Shown here: positions 1 through 8,064 of the stretch, piece by piece
Position numbering within the stretch: position 1 is the stretch's first letter
Layout of the letters: each line of letters starts with the position of its first letter
NCBI GenBank assembly: GCA_031255425.1
Contig: JAIRSN010000067.1
Coordinates: forward strand, 1 to 13,302
Direction: 5' to 3'
Origin: Dysgonamonadaceae bacterium
GTDB taxonomy: Bacteria > Bacteroidota > Bacteroidia > Bacteroidales > Azobacteroidaceae
DNA length: 13,302 nucleotides
Notes under the pieces: generated by a model
What the model was told of the DNA's origin: nothing
The model's database searches: none
The model's input: only the letters and a program-made list of their open reading frames with translations
Made by a program: the position numbers and the translations under genes

Positions 1-57
1 AAAATAATCGGTGATCACATCAGAAAATACCGTCTTTAAGACTTCCCATTGTTTCAT
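1..57 (-). CDS. Partial CDS, possible N-terminal subunit of an ISAon1-like transposase
   Basis: Only the first 19 codons are present; the gene runs off the left edge. It reads from an ATG at 57-55 as MKQWEVLKTVFSDVITDYF. The short start resembles, from memory, the N-terminal-region protein of two-gene ISAon1-type insertion sequences common in Bacteroidetes, but 19 residues are too few for certainty. A Bacteroidetes -7 box (TACCTTTG, minus strand) lies only 4 bases upstream, so the transcript may be almost leaderless. If it is an insertion sequence, its outer end should lie somewhere in 70-250; I found no repeat there that I can pair, because the other end is outside the window. Alternatively it is an ordinary small hypothetical gene. 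Confidence 0.4.
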   Translation of the reverse strand, partial: MKQWEVLKTVFSDVITDYF

Positions 58-61
58 ATAA

Positions 62-69
62 CAAAGGTA
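62..69 (-). promoter_or_regulatory. Bacteroidetes -7 promoter box upstream of the edge gene
   Basis: The minus strand reads TACCTTTG, an exact TAnnTTTG match, four bases before the ATG at 57. No TTTG is seen at the usual -33 distance, so only half of the promoter consensus is present. Confidence 0.4.
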
Positions 70-322
70 AGACTATTGGGCTAATTTTAATCTTTGCTAC
101 CGGGGTTTCGGACTGACCCATTTTTGACTAAGGGGGATTGGATTGGAAAATACAAAGTGCGGTCAATTGAAATCAGCAATCGAACTACTCTTTATTCCAT
201 TGATCGAATTTTACCGGACAGCAATGATAAAATTAGGTATAAATGAGGTCTTTTGCACATACACAAAATTTCTCCTTTAAAATATAAAAGACACTGCGTG
301 TCCGATTCTTGGATTAAATGCT
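70..322. other. Non-coding interval, no recognised feature
   Basis: This AT-rich stretch separates the edge gene from the promoter of the TPR regulator. I see no convincing gene, RNA, terminator or paired repeat. If the edge gene belongs to an insertion sequence, the element's terminal repeat should be here, possibly near the TCGG-containing stretch around 107-112, but it cannot be identified without the opposite end. Confidence 0.4.
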
Positions 323-330
323 TATATTTG
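323..330 (+). promoter_or_regulatory. Bacteroidetes -7 promoter box for the TPR regulator
   Basis: TATATTTG is an exact TAnnTTTG match, 30 bases before the ATG at 361. A transcript would start near 335-338, giving a leader of about 25 nt. No clean -33 TTTG is visible. The box lies downstream of an alternative TTG start at 253, which argues for initiation at 361. Confidence 0.55.
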
Positions 331-360
331 CCTGTTCATAACATTACAATCTACGTCCTT

Positions 361-1941
361 ATGAAAAGACTGATGACACTTGCTTTTTTCTTCTGCTCGC
401 TTGCCGCGCCCGGTTTTGCAGCCGGCAAAGGAGGCTTGGACAGCCTCGATTATTATCTCTCCAAACAACCGGAATTCGATCGCATAAAGGAAGACCGGAT
501 TCGCCGCATAAAAGAGGAAATCCGCCGGAATGACGCTCAACCGCACGAGGCATTGTATCCTTTCTACGAGAAATTGTACGAAGAATACAGTTCGTATATC
601 TACGATTCGGCGTATGTGTATGTGGAAAAACTGCTGGATATTTCCCGCGCCCTGAACGACCGCGACAAGATTGTTTCCGCTACCGTGAAGCAGGGGTTTT
701 GCTACCTGTCGTCCGGCCTGTTTAAGGAATGTTTCGACATCCTCTCCTCCCTGAATGTCGGGAATTGCAGCGTGCAGACCCAGCTGGATTACTTTACGAG
801 CAAGTCGCGCCTTTATTACGACTTGGCGGACTACAACAACCGCCCGGCGTTCCGGCTTGCCTACGAGCGCCTGGGGAACGAAATCCTCGACTCGGCGATC
901 GCCCTGCTGCCGGCGCAGTCGGCTCGCTACTGGCTGGCTACCGGACTGAAAGGGATGAAGTCGGGCAACAACCTCGACGCCCTGAATGCGTATTCGAAGA
1001 TGATTGATACGCACGACTATTCCGAACACGACTATGCCATCGCTACCTCCAGCATTGCCTACCTGCTGCGCTTGCAGGGGAAGGACGAGGAGGCAAAGCC
1101 CTACCTTGTACAGGCGGCGATTGCCGACATCCGGTCGTCGACCAAAGAGGCGGTGGCGCTGCGCAACCTGGCGGATATTCTCTACCGCGAGGGCGACCTG
1201 GCCCATTCTGCCGCCTGCATCCGCCACGCCCTCGACGACGCCTACTTCTACAATGCCCGCCACCGGCAACTGGAAATCGGATACATCCTGCCGATTATCG
1301 AAGGCGAGCGGATGAATGTCATCGAACGGCAAAAGGACAAGATTTCCAGCTTCCTGCTTTTCATCTCCATCCTGCTGGTTGCGTTGCTGGTCGCTTTCCT
1401 TGTGATTTGGATGCAGTTGAAACGGCTGCATACGGCGAAGCAACTGATTCAGCAGTCCCATGCAAACCTGCTGGAGGCAAACAAGATCAAAGAGGAGTAC
1501 ATCGGGTATTTCTTCGGGCTCCATTCGGAGTTTATCGAGAAGCTGGAAAGTTTCCAGAAGTTTGTCAAGCGGAAAGTGGTGGCGCGGCAGTTCGACGACC
1601 TGCACAACATCCCCAAAGACCTGGACGCCCACAAAGAGCGGGAGGCGCTCTATTCGCGCTTCGACCGCATCTTCCTGAAACTGTTTCCCAACTTCGTGGC
1701 AGACTTCAACCGGCTGCTGCGGCCGGAAGAACAGATCCAGCTCAAGAACGACGAACTCCTGAATACGGATTTACGCATCTATGCGCTGATACGGCTGGGC
1801 ATCAGCGACAGCGAGAAGATGGCTAAGTTTCTGAATTACTCCCTCAACACGATTTACACATACAAGACAAAAGTCAAGAACAAAGCCCTCCATTCTTCGG
1901 AAGAGTTTAAGCGGAAAGTAATGGAAATAAAGTCGATGTAG
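361..1941 (+). CDS. Membrane-anchored TPR regulator with C-terminal HTH (DUF6377-like)
   Basis: The protein has 526 residues. An N-terminal signal/anchor (MKRLMTLAFFFCSLAAPGFA) is followed by a helical, tetratricopeptide-like region (about residues 25-320). A hydrophobic transmembrane segment lies near 329-350, then a charged coiled-coil-like linker, and a LuxR-like helix-turn-helix near 471-508 (LRIYALIRLGISDSEKMAKF, then the recognition-helix portion NTIYTYKTKVKNKA). This matches the Bacteroidetes DUF6377-type one-component regulators, in which periplasmic TPRs are tied through the membrane to a cytoplasmic DNA-binding domain. The ligand is unknown. The frame is open back to a TTG at 253, but the ATG at 361 gives a proper signal sequence and follows a promoter box. 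It converges on the GH87-like gene with one spacer base, so it may regulate that gene; this is inference. Confidence 0.85.
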   Translation: MKRLMTLAFFFCSLAAPGFAAGKGGLDSLDYYLSKQPEFDRIKEDRIRRIKEEIRRNDAQPHEALYPFYEKLYEEYSSYIYDSAYVYVEKLLDISRALNDRDKIVSATVKQGFCYLSSGLFKECFDILSSLNVGNCSVQTQLDYFTSKSRLYYDLADYNNRPAFRLAYERLGNEILDSAIALLPAQSARYWLATGLKGMKSGNNLDALNAYSKMIDTHDYSEHDYAIATSSIAYLLRLQGKDEEAKPYLVQAAIADIRSSTKEAVALRNLADILYREGDLAHSAACIRHALDDAYFYNARHRQLEIGYILPIIEGERMNVIERQKDKISSFLLFISILLVALLVAFLVIWMQLKRLHTAKQLIQQSHANLLEANKIKEEYIGYFFGLHSEFIEKLESFQKFVKRKVVARQFDDLHNIPKDLDAHKEREALYSRFDRIFLKLFPNFVADFNRLLRPEEQIQLKNDELLNTDLRIYALIRLGISDSEKMAKFLNYSLNTIYTYKTKVKNKALHSSEEFKRKVMEIKSM

Positions 1942-1942
1942 C

Positions 1943-3925
1943 CTACTGCATCCGGATTTTTTTCGTCCGGTTGCCGTTGTCCAGCCGCACGATGTAGACG
2001 CCGGGCGCCAGTTCCGGGATTTCCGCCCGGTGCGACACGACCGGCGTCCGGTAGTTGACCCGTCCCGCTGTGTCGTAAACGGAAACCGACGATTGTTCAA
2101 ACCCCGACACCACCCATCTCCCGCCGGCGAAAGCTGCCTGGAACAAGTCCGGATCCGCCGGCTTCAGGGCAACATCGTCGCAGTGTTCGACAAACTCGAA
2201 CTGCGCGGGCGCCGTGTTGCTGTTCGTTCCGGCGGAGATGTCGCGGTACACAATCCGGCAATACTGCCCGTTTCCTTTGGCATTGTTGAAAAAGATACCG
2301 TACCGTCCGGCGCCGTGGATCCGGACGTTTTCCATCACCAGGTTGCGAATCATTTTGCTTTCGCTGCCGATAAAGATGGCGTCGTTCTTCGAATCGTAGA
2401 GGTCGATCCGGGCGAACTTGATATGGAGAAGGTCGTAGCGGGTGGAACTGTTCAGGTGGATAGCGCCCTGCTGGTTTCCCCAGAGGTCGCCGCTGACGCC
2501 CCGGGCGCCGCTTTTGACGCCGCCCCGGTAGACCGAGATGTCCCGGAACTCGCAGTATCCGTCCGCCGCAAACGGGGCGCCCGGGAAGTCGCAGTTCGCC
2601 CGCAGCCCGGCTTCCATCGGGTCGATAATCACCAGGTGGTGGGCGACGTTCTGTTTCCCGCCGAAGAAGCCCAGGCTCGAAGCCCGCCAGTTGTTTTCGG
2701 CGGTGCAGTAACGGAAGGTGTTGTTTTCGCACAAACGGTTCTCGCGCGACCACGTTGCCATATCATCGTCGCCGTTGTTGCGGAAACTGCACTGTTCCAC
2801 CGTCGAACGGCGGCTGCCGTAAGAAAGGTTGATGCCGTCGGCATAGTTGTTGCGGAAGCGGCAATCCCTTACCTGCAAGTTGTCCGCGCCGTCGATCCAG
2901 GCGCCACATTCGAAGTGGTCGATCCAGACATTCCGGACAACCGAATTCGAACCGAAGCTGCCCATCAATCCTTTTCCCACCTGAAACGCTTCGTCGTTGT
3001 TGTAATACCGCTTGTTGTTCACCGTATTCAGAAACAGCCCTTCCACCACGATATTGCTCTGGAACGATTCGATGCCCCGGCGGTTGAACGTGTTCCGCTC
3101 GTCGGAGGAGGCGGTAAAATAGATCTCGGTGTGCCACATGCCGGCGCCGATCAGTTTGGTGCCGTTCCCGTTGAGGGTTATCTTCGAATCCACAAGGTAT
3201 TTGCCGGCGGGGATATAGATGGTTTTCCCGCTGTTGGCTCCGACAAAGGCGTTGAGGTTGCCCTTCTCCGGCAGGTATTCGACCTTGTTTTCATCCGGCA
3301 GGGATTCGAATGTCACCGGCTCCGGAACGGCTTCCAGTTCCACAAAATCAATGGTATAAGGGACCGTATTCCCATCGGTTTTGACCAGCCGGAACGTGGC
3401 GCCGGGCGGAATCTTGTTCGCCAGCTTCACATGCGTTTCGTCGAACCGCATACGGGGATATTTGGCGCTTGCATCGGGGACGTTGTCCGGCGACGAATTA
3501 CTCATGGTTTTCAGGAAATATTGCCATGCCCAATAGGAATCGAGCGGAATATCCTGTACATGGGCGCCGTCCACATACAAGGCGAGGGTTCCCTTCGTTC
3601 CCTTTCCCTCCGCATCGTCCGGCAGCGAAAAGCGGATGGTCAGCCCGTCGGCGGCTTCGCTGCAAGTCCATTGGATGTACGCATTTCCGGCAATCAGTTG
3701 CGTGGCTACCTGGTTGGAGGCTTCGCTCTGGAGTTCGGTCTGCACATAAGACGCTTCCAGAACCGTTCCGTTGGTTTCGCACGCTCCGTTTTCCGCTTCA
3801 TAGCGCAGGTAGGGACGGGTGTAATAACCCCTTTCAATCGCATCGTCCGGAAACAACACATGCTGGGCAAACATTCCGGGGATAAAGAACAGTAAAAGAC
3901 TCAAAAACAGGCTGACTTTTTTCAT
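1943..3925 (-). CDS. Secreted GH87-like alpha-1,3-glucanase (mutanase/mycodextranase) with T9SS sorting domain
   Basis: The protein has 660 residues. A signal peptide (1-20, cleaved before Q21) is followed by a CBM35-like beta-sandwich (about 38-205: start YEAENGACETNG, end YTIDFVELE). A right-handed parallel beta-helix (about 210-575) opens with GKTIYIPAGKYLV and LIGAGMW. The helix carries D363 in ADGIN and D386-D387 in NGDDDMA. That D-x22-DD spacing agrees with the three catalytic aspartates I recall for the GH87 enzyme of Paenibacillus. The segments WRASSLGFFGGK and NCDFPGAPF also resemble GH87. The last 75 or so residues (SVSVYDTAGR, LAPGVYIVRL, ending KKIRMQ) form a type A T9SS sorting domain, so export across the outer membrane and surface attachment are expected. 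Likely substrate is alpha-1,3-glucan from fungal walls or bacterial mutan. A related beta-helix specificity cannot be excluded. It is divergent from the hybrid sensor gene. Confidence 0.82.
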   Translation of the reverse strand: MKKVSLFLSLLLFFIPGMFAQHVLFPDDAIERGYYTRPYLRYEAENGACETNGTVLEASYVQTELQSEASNQVATQLIAGNAYIQWTCSEAADGLTIRFSLPDDAEGKGTKGTLALYVDGAHVQDIPLDSYWAWQYFLKTMSNSSPDNVPDASAKYPRMRFDETHVKLANKIPPGATFRLVKTDGNTVPYTIDFVELEAVPEPVTFESLPDENKVEYLPEKGNLNAFVGANSGKTIYIPAGKYLVDSKITLNGNGTKLIGAGMWHTEIYFTASSDERNTFNRRGIESFQSNIVVEGLFLNTVNNKRYYNNDEAFQVGKGLMGSFGSNSVVRNVWIDHFECGAWIDGADNLQVRDCRFRNNYADGINLSYGSRRSTVEQCSFRNNGDDDMATWSRENRLCENNTFRYCTAENNWRASSLGFFGGKQNVAHHLVIIDPMEAGLRANCDFPGAPFAADGYCEFRDISVYRGGVKSGARGVSGDLWGNQQGAIHLNSSTRYDLLHIKFARIDLYDSKNDAIFIGSESKMIRNLVMENVRIHGAGRYGIFFNNAKGNGQYCRIVYRDISAGTNSNTAPAQFEFVEHCDDVALKPADPDLFQAAFAGGRWVVSGFEQSSVSVYDTAGRVNYRTPVVSHRAEIPELAPGVYIVRLDNGNRTKKIRMQ

Positions 3926-4005
3926 GATTGTTATGTATTAAATTTGTTGAACAAACCGGCACAATCCGTACCGCAACGGCGTAATTGATTTTTGTGTTTG
4001 AAAAA

Positions 4006-4013
4006 CAAAGATA
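4006..4013 (-). promoter_or_regulatory. -7 promoter box for the GH87-like gene
   Basis: On the minus strand the sequence reads TATCTTTG, an exact TAnnTTTG match, about 80 bases before the ATG at 3925. No TTTG lies at the -33 position, which suits a promoter needing an activator such as the divergent sensor. The predicted leader is about 70 nt. Confidence 0.5.
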
Positions 4014-4033
4014 TAACTTTTTGCGGGAATAAT

Positions 4034-4064
4034 TTTGTATCCTACCGATAAAGAAGTAATTTTG
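4034..4064 (+). promoter_or_regulatory. Full Bacteroidetes promoter for the hybrid sensor gene
   Basis: TTTG at 4034-4037 is followed by a 19-base spacer and TAATTTTG at 4057-4064, which is the consensus TTTG-N19-TAnnTTTG layout. Transcription would start near 4070, giving a leader of about 22 nt before the TTG start at 4092. A second TAATTTTG at 4030-4037 overlaps the -33 element and could be an alternative upstream -7 box. Confidence 0.65.
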
Positions 4065-4091
4065 CTTCAGTATTAATAAAAAAAGAATAGA

Positions 4092-7000
4092 TTGAAAAAG
4101 CACATCCTCCCCATTGTTTTATTTTTAGCGCTCGTATCCGCCGGTGCGCGGGCGGAATATCCTTCGTTTTCCCGTTTCGATAAAATCACGCAGGACAACG
4201 GCTTGTCGAGCAATCACATTCTCTGTATCTTTCAGGAGAAAGCCGGGTGGATGTGGATCGGAACCAGCCTGGGACTGAACCGCTACGACGGCTATCAATT
4301 CACCGTCTATAAGAGCGACGTAGACGGTTTCGGAACCTTGCGGGGCGATCTGGTACGCTGCATCTTCGAAGACCGGAACAACCGGATCTGGGTGGGAACC
4401 GAGCGCGGCGGGCTGAACCTCTTCAACCGGGACGAGGAAGTATTTACGCACTTTACGTTTAAAGACGCGAATATCGATACGGTCTTCTCCGTCAACAGCA
4501 TCACAACCGACGCGAACAACCGCCTTTTTCTGGGAACAAGCAAGGGCGTCGCCTTTCTGAACGACGAGAACCAGTTGGAACTGCTCCCGGTAAAAGCGCT
4601 GAACGACGCCCGGATGCCGGAAGTCTCCAAAATCTATTTCGACAAGAAAAACAACTTGTGGATCGGCACCTTGTCCGGCCTGTTTGTCTACGACTTTTCC
4701 AAGCATAAAAGCGAACGGAAGCCCCTGCCCGGAACCGTCCTCCCGTACGATGAAATTCATTCGCTCTATTTCGACAGCGACAATATCCTGTGGATCGGCA
4801 CCTACAATTCGGGGGTTTACACGGCGAATGTCCACTCCGGAACGATCCGGAAGTTCGACTCCTGGATCAAGTTCGCCCGTTCGGAAACCGTGCGCGCCAT
4901 CCGGGAAGACAAGCAGGGCTTGCTCTGGTTCGGTACGCGCGGCGGACTGGTTTCGTACGACAAGGAAAACCAGCAGTATAATGTCTTCCTGCGGGACGAG
5001 GACGAAGGATTGAGCCTGTCGCTCAACTCCGTGCTGAGCCTGTGCGTCGATTCCAAAGGCGACCTGTGGATCGGTACGCGCGGCGGCATCAACTACCGGA
5101 ACATCGACAAGCAGGCGTTTATCCATATCAAAGCGTCTAAAAACGACGACCGCTTTCTGAATAATGCGGAAATTTACAGTTTCCACCTCAACGGCCCCGA
5201 CCTGCTGATAGGAACCGAAAGCGGGGGCGTAAACATCTACAACACCCTCACGCACCGGTTCCGGTACCTGACCACTAAAAACGGGCTGTCCGACAACTGT
5301 GTCAAGTCTTTCGTGAAAGATGGGAACGAAATACTGATCGGAACCTACCAGGGCGGAATCACGATTGTAGACGCCCGGACGTACCGGGTGAAATCCATTT
5401 TACGCCATAAAAAGGAAGACCCCGCTTCCCTGACGGACGATGTGGTCTGGTGTTTGTTCAAAGACAGCCGGGAAAAAATCTGGGTGGCAACCAACAAGGG
5501 CGTCGCCTTGTACAACCGGAAAACCGGAACGTTCACGCAACGGACCGACTTTTTCCCCAACCAGGTTTGTTATTGGATCAAGGAAGACCCTTCCGGCGAC
5601 TTGTGGTTCGGTGGAGACGACCTGTTTATTTACAATCCGGTGACGAATACGGTCCGGAAATACAGCGAACGGACACGGGACGTCATCCCTACCACAAACA
5701 ATCAATACTGGCTGGCAACGCGGGGACACGGGCTTGCCTTGTTCGAGAAAGAAAAGGGCACGCAGGAATACCTGACCGAATCCGACGGCTTGTGCAACAA
5801 CAATGTCCAGTCGCTCCGGCGCGACGAATCGGGCTACATCTGGATAAGTACGTTCAACGGGCTCTCCCGGCTGAACGAGGCAACCGGAGAATTTACCAAT
5901 TTCGATGTGAACGACGGCTTGCAGGGCAACCAGTTCAACTACGGCGCGGTCGCCACGCGGGGAGAGCAGTTGATATACGGCGGCATTAACGGCGTCAACC
6001 TTTTCAATCCTTCGGAAATACGGAAAAACACGTTTGTCGCTCCGGTTGTTTTCACCGGATTGAAAATATTCAACCGTCCGGTAGAAATCGGAACTTCCAT
6101 AAAAAAGAGTATCAATGTCGTGAAGCAAATGGAATTGAGAAGCAACCAGAATGTCTTTTCCATTGAGTTTGCCGCGCTTTCTTTTGCCAACTCCCAGAAA
6201 ATCGAATACGCTTACATGCTGGAAGGATTCGACAAGGAATGGATCTTGTCGGGAACAACGCACACGGCGACTTACACCAATCTGTATTCCGGGAAATACC
6301 TTTTCCGCGTGAAAGTGCTGGATCCCAACAAAGCATGGAGCCTCGAAGAAGCGCAATTGGAAGTCATCATTCATCCGCCTTTCTGGAACACGTGGTGGTT
6401 CCGGCTGATTGTGGCGACGGCGATTGTCCTGTTCGTCATTTATCTCGCCATGTTTTACCTTCACCGGGCGAAATTGAATAACGAGCTGGTTTTTGAAAAG
6501 ACCAAAGCGCGCAAGCTGCATGAAATAGAAACGATGAAGCTGCGCTTTTTCACCAATATCTCTCACGAAATACGAACGCCTTTAACGCTTATCCTCGGAC
6601 CTTTGGGGCAGGTATTGGATCGGGGAAGCATCGACCTCGATTCGAAAAACAAGCTGCATTTAGTGAAACGGAACGCCGACCAGTTGTTAAAGCTGATCAA
6701 CCAGTTGCTGGATTTCAGGAAGCTGGAAGCCGGCAAACAGAATGTATATTATGAAAAATCGGACATCGTCTTATTCATCAGGGCAATCGTAGAATCGTTC
6801 CAGAGCATGGCTGCCGAAAAGAAACTTCAGTTGTCTTTTACGAGCCAGAAAGACTTTTTGTTTACCTGGTTCGACAACGATAAGATACAGAAGATTGTCA
6901 ACAATCTGCTGTCAAATGCCCTGAAATTCACCAATCCCTCCGGAAACGTGTCCGTCACCTTCTCCTTTTCCGACAATCCTTCGGCGGAAAGAATCGAAAG

Positions 7001-8054
7001 CCGGGCGTTTTACGCGATTACGGTGAAGGACACGGGTGTCGGCATCCCCCAGAAACACCTGACAAAGATTTTTGAACGTTTCGAGCAGGGCAGCAACGGA
7101 GAAAATGTACGCGGTTCGGGAATCGGATTATCCATTACCCGCGAATTTGTGAAATTGATGGACGGCGAAATTGATGTCGAAAGCGAAGAACAGCAAGGGA
7201 CTTCCTTCACCGTCCGTTTCCCGTTGCTTTTTGATGCCGATGTGAAGAAAGACGAGGTAATAGAAAGGCCGGAAGACCTTATTTTATCGGATAAGAATCG
7301 GAAAATCATTCTGATCGCCGAAGACAATAAGGATGTAAGGGACTATATCGCTTCCAATTTCCGGTCGGAATACCGGGTCGTGGAAGCGGAAAACGGAAAG
7401 GAAGCGTACGAAAGAGCCATCAAATACATTCCGGACATTATTATTTCGGATCTCTTGATGCCGGTGATGGGCGGGGACGCATTCTGCAAAAAAATCAAGA
7501 AAGACGAACGGACCTCACACATCCCGTTCATCCTTCTGACTGCCGTAACTTCCAGGGAATCGGAGAAAGAGTCGCTGAAAGCCGGTGCGGACGATTACAT
7601 CACCAAACCGTTTGACGTAAACATTTTGAAGTTGAAGGTTGATAATCTCCTGTCGTTGCGCGATACCTTGCGCGACAAGTACCGGAATGATTTCCTGATG
7701 CAGCCTTCGCCGGTGACACTAATCTCGCCCGACGAAAAGTTCCTGAAAAAAGCAGTGGACATCATCGAACAAAACATCAGCAACGAAGACTACGATATAG
7801 AAACATTCGCGTCCGACATCGGAGTAAGCCGGATGCAGCTCTACCGGAAACTGGAAGCGCTTACCAGCATGACCGTGAAGGAATTTATCCGGAACATCCG
7901 GATTAAACGCGCCGCCCAGCTATTGGAACAGAACAAGGCGAACGTGTCGGAAATCATCTATCAGGTCGGATTCCGCGACTTAGCCTATTTCCGGAAATGT
8001 TTCCGCGAACAGTACGGCACCAGTCCGTCCGAATATGCCGAAAAATTTAAATGA
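4092..8054 (+). CDS. Hybrid two-component system sensor/regulator (HTCS)
   Basis: This 1320-residue one-protein signalling system has a signal peptide (1-21). About fourteen Reg_prop propeller repeats follow (about 30-640, recurring as IWVGTE, LWIGTY, LWFGTR). Then come a Y_Y_Y domain (about 681-767) and one membrane helix (about 768-791). The kinase has H825 in ISHEIRTPL, N937/N938/N942, D980 in DTGVGIP and the G1008-G1012 loop. The receiver has E1077/D1078, phospho-acceptor D1120 and K1172. An AraC-type DNA-binding domain (about 1214-1320) ends it. All signature residues look intact. Family members bind glycan fragments in the periplasm and activate neighbouring glycan-use genes. The start is TTG: a TAA at 4077-4079 closes the frame upstream, and a later Met would lose the signal peptide. 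The likely target is the divergent GH87-like gene, from context only. The thioesterase begins 10 nt after its stop. Confidence 0.95.
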   Translation: MKKHILPIVLFLALVSAGARAEYPSFSRFDKITQDNGLSSNHILCIFQEKAGWMWIGTSLGLNRYDGYQFTVYKSDVDGFGTLRGDLVRCIFEDRNNRIWVGTERGGLNLFNRDEEVFTHFTFKDANIDTVFSVNSITTDANNRLFLGTSKGVAFLNDENQLELLPVKALNDARMPEVSKIYFDKKNNLWIGTLSGLFVYDFSKHKSERKPLPGTVLPYDEIHSLYFDSDNILWIGTYNSGVYTANVHSGTIRKFDSWIKFARSETVRAIREDKQGLLWFGTRGGLVSYDKENQQYNVFLRDEDEGLSLSLNSVLSLCVDSKGDLWIGTRGGINYRNIDKQAFIHIKASKNDDRFLNNAEIYSFHLNGPDLLIGTESGGVNIYNTLTHRFRYLTTKNGLSDNCVKSFVKDGNEILIGTYQGGITIVDARTYRVKSILRHKKEDPASLTDDVVWCLFKDSREKIWVATNKGVALYNRKTGTFTQRTDFFPNQVCYWIKEDPSGDLWFGGDDLFIYNPVTNTVRKYSERTRDVIPTTNNQYWLATRGHGLALFEKEKGTQEYLTESDGLCNNNVQSLRRDESGYIWISTFNGLSRLNEATGEFTNFDVNDGLQGNQFNYGAVATRGEQLIYGGINGVNLFNPSEIRKNTFVAPVVFTGLKIFNRPVEIGTSIKKSINVVKQMELRSNQNVFSIEFAALSFANSQKIEYAYMLEGFDKEWILSGTTHTATYTNLYSGKYLFRVKVLDPNKAWSLEEAQLEVIIHPPFWNTWWFRLIVATAIVLFVIYLAMFYLHRAKLNNELVFEKTKARKLHEIETMKLRFFTNISHEIRTPLTLILGPLGQVLDRGSIDLDSKNKLHLVKRNADQLLKLINQLLDFRKLEAGKQNVYYEKSDIVLFIRAIVESFQSMAAEKKLQLSFTSQKDFLFTWFDNDKIQKIVNNLLSNALKFTNPSGNVSVTFSFSDNPSAERIESRAFYAITVKDTGVGIPQKHLTKIFERFEQGSNGENVRGSGIGLSITREFVKLMDGEIDVESEEQQGTSFTVRFPLLFDADVKKDEVIERPEDLILSDKNRKIILIAEDNKDVRDYIASNFRSEYRVVEAENGKEAYERAIKYIPDIIISDLLMPVMGGDAFCKKIKKDERTSHIPFILLTAVTSRESEKESLKAGADDYITKPFDVNILKLKVDNLLSLRDTLRDKYRNDFLMQPSPVTLISPDEKFLKKAVDIIEQNISNEDYDIETFASDIGVSRMQLYRKLEALTSMTVKEFIRNIRIKRAAQLLEQNKANVSEIIYQVGFRDLAYFRKCFREQYGTSPSEYAEKFK

Positions 8055-8064
8055 AAACAGTACT

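Noticed and set aside
253..360. N-terminal extension of the TPR regulator from a TTG at 253
   Set aside because: It precedes the -7 box at 323-330 and would bury the signal peptide 36 residues inside the protein; ATG 361 is the better start.
322..1632. Long minus-strand open frame opposite the TPR regulator
   Set aside because: Its product has no recognisable domain and low-complexity composition; it is a shadow of GC-rich codon use in the real gene.
2030..3895. Very long plus-strand open frame (621 codons) opposite the GH87-like gene
   Set aside because: The minus strand has a signal peptide, carbohydrate-binding domain, catalytic motif and sorting domain; the opposite frame has no domain and is a codon-bias shadow.
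4125..6566. Minus-strand open frames opposite the HTCS propeller region
   Set aside because: No domains, and the plus-strand propeller repeats fully explain the sequence.
8035..8064. Earlier ATG for the thioesterase at 8035
   Set aside because: It overlaps the HTCS gene by 20 nt and adds ten residues not expected for the hotdog family; ATG 8065 fits the family length.
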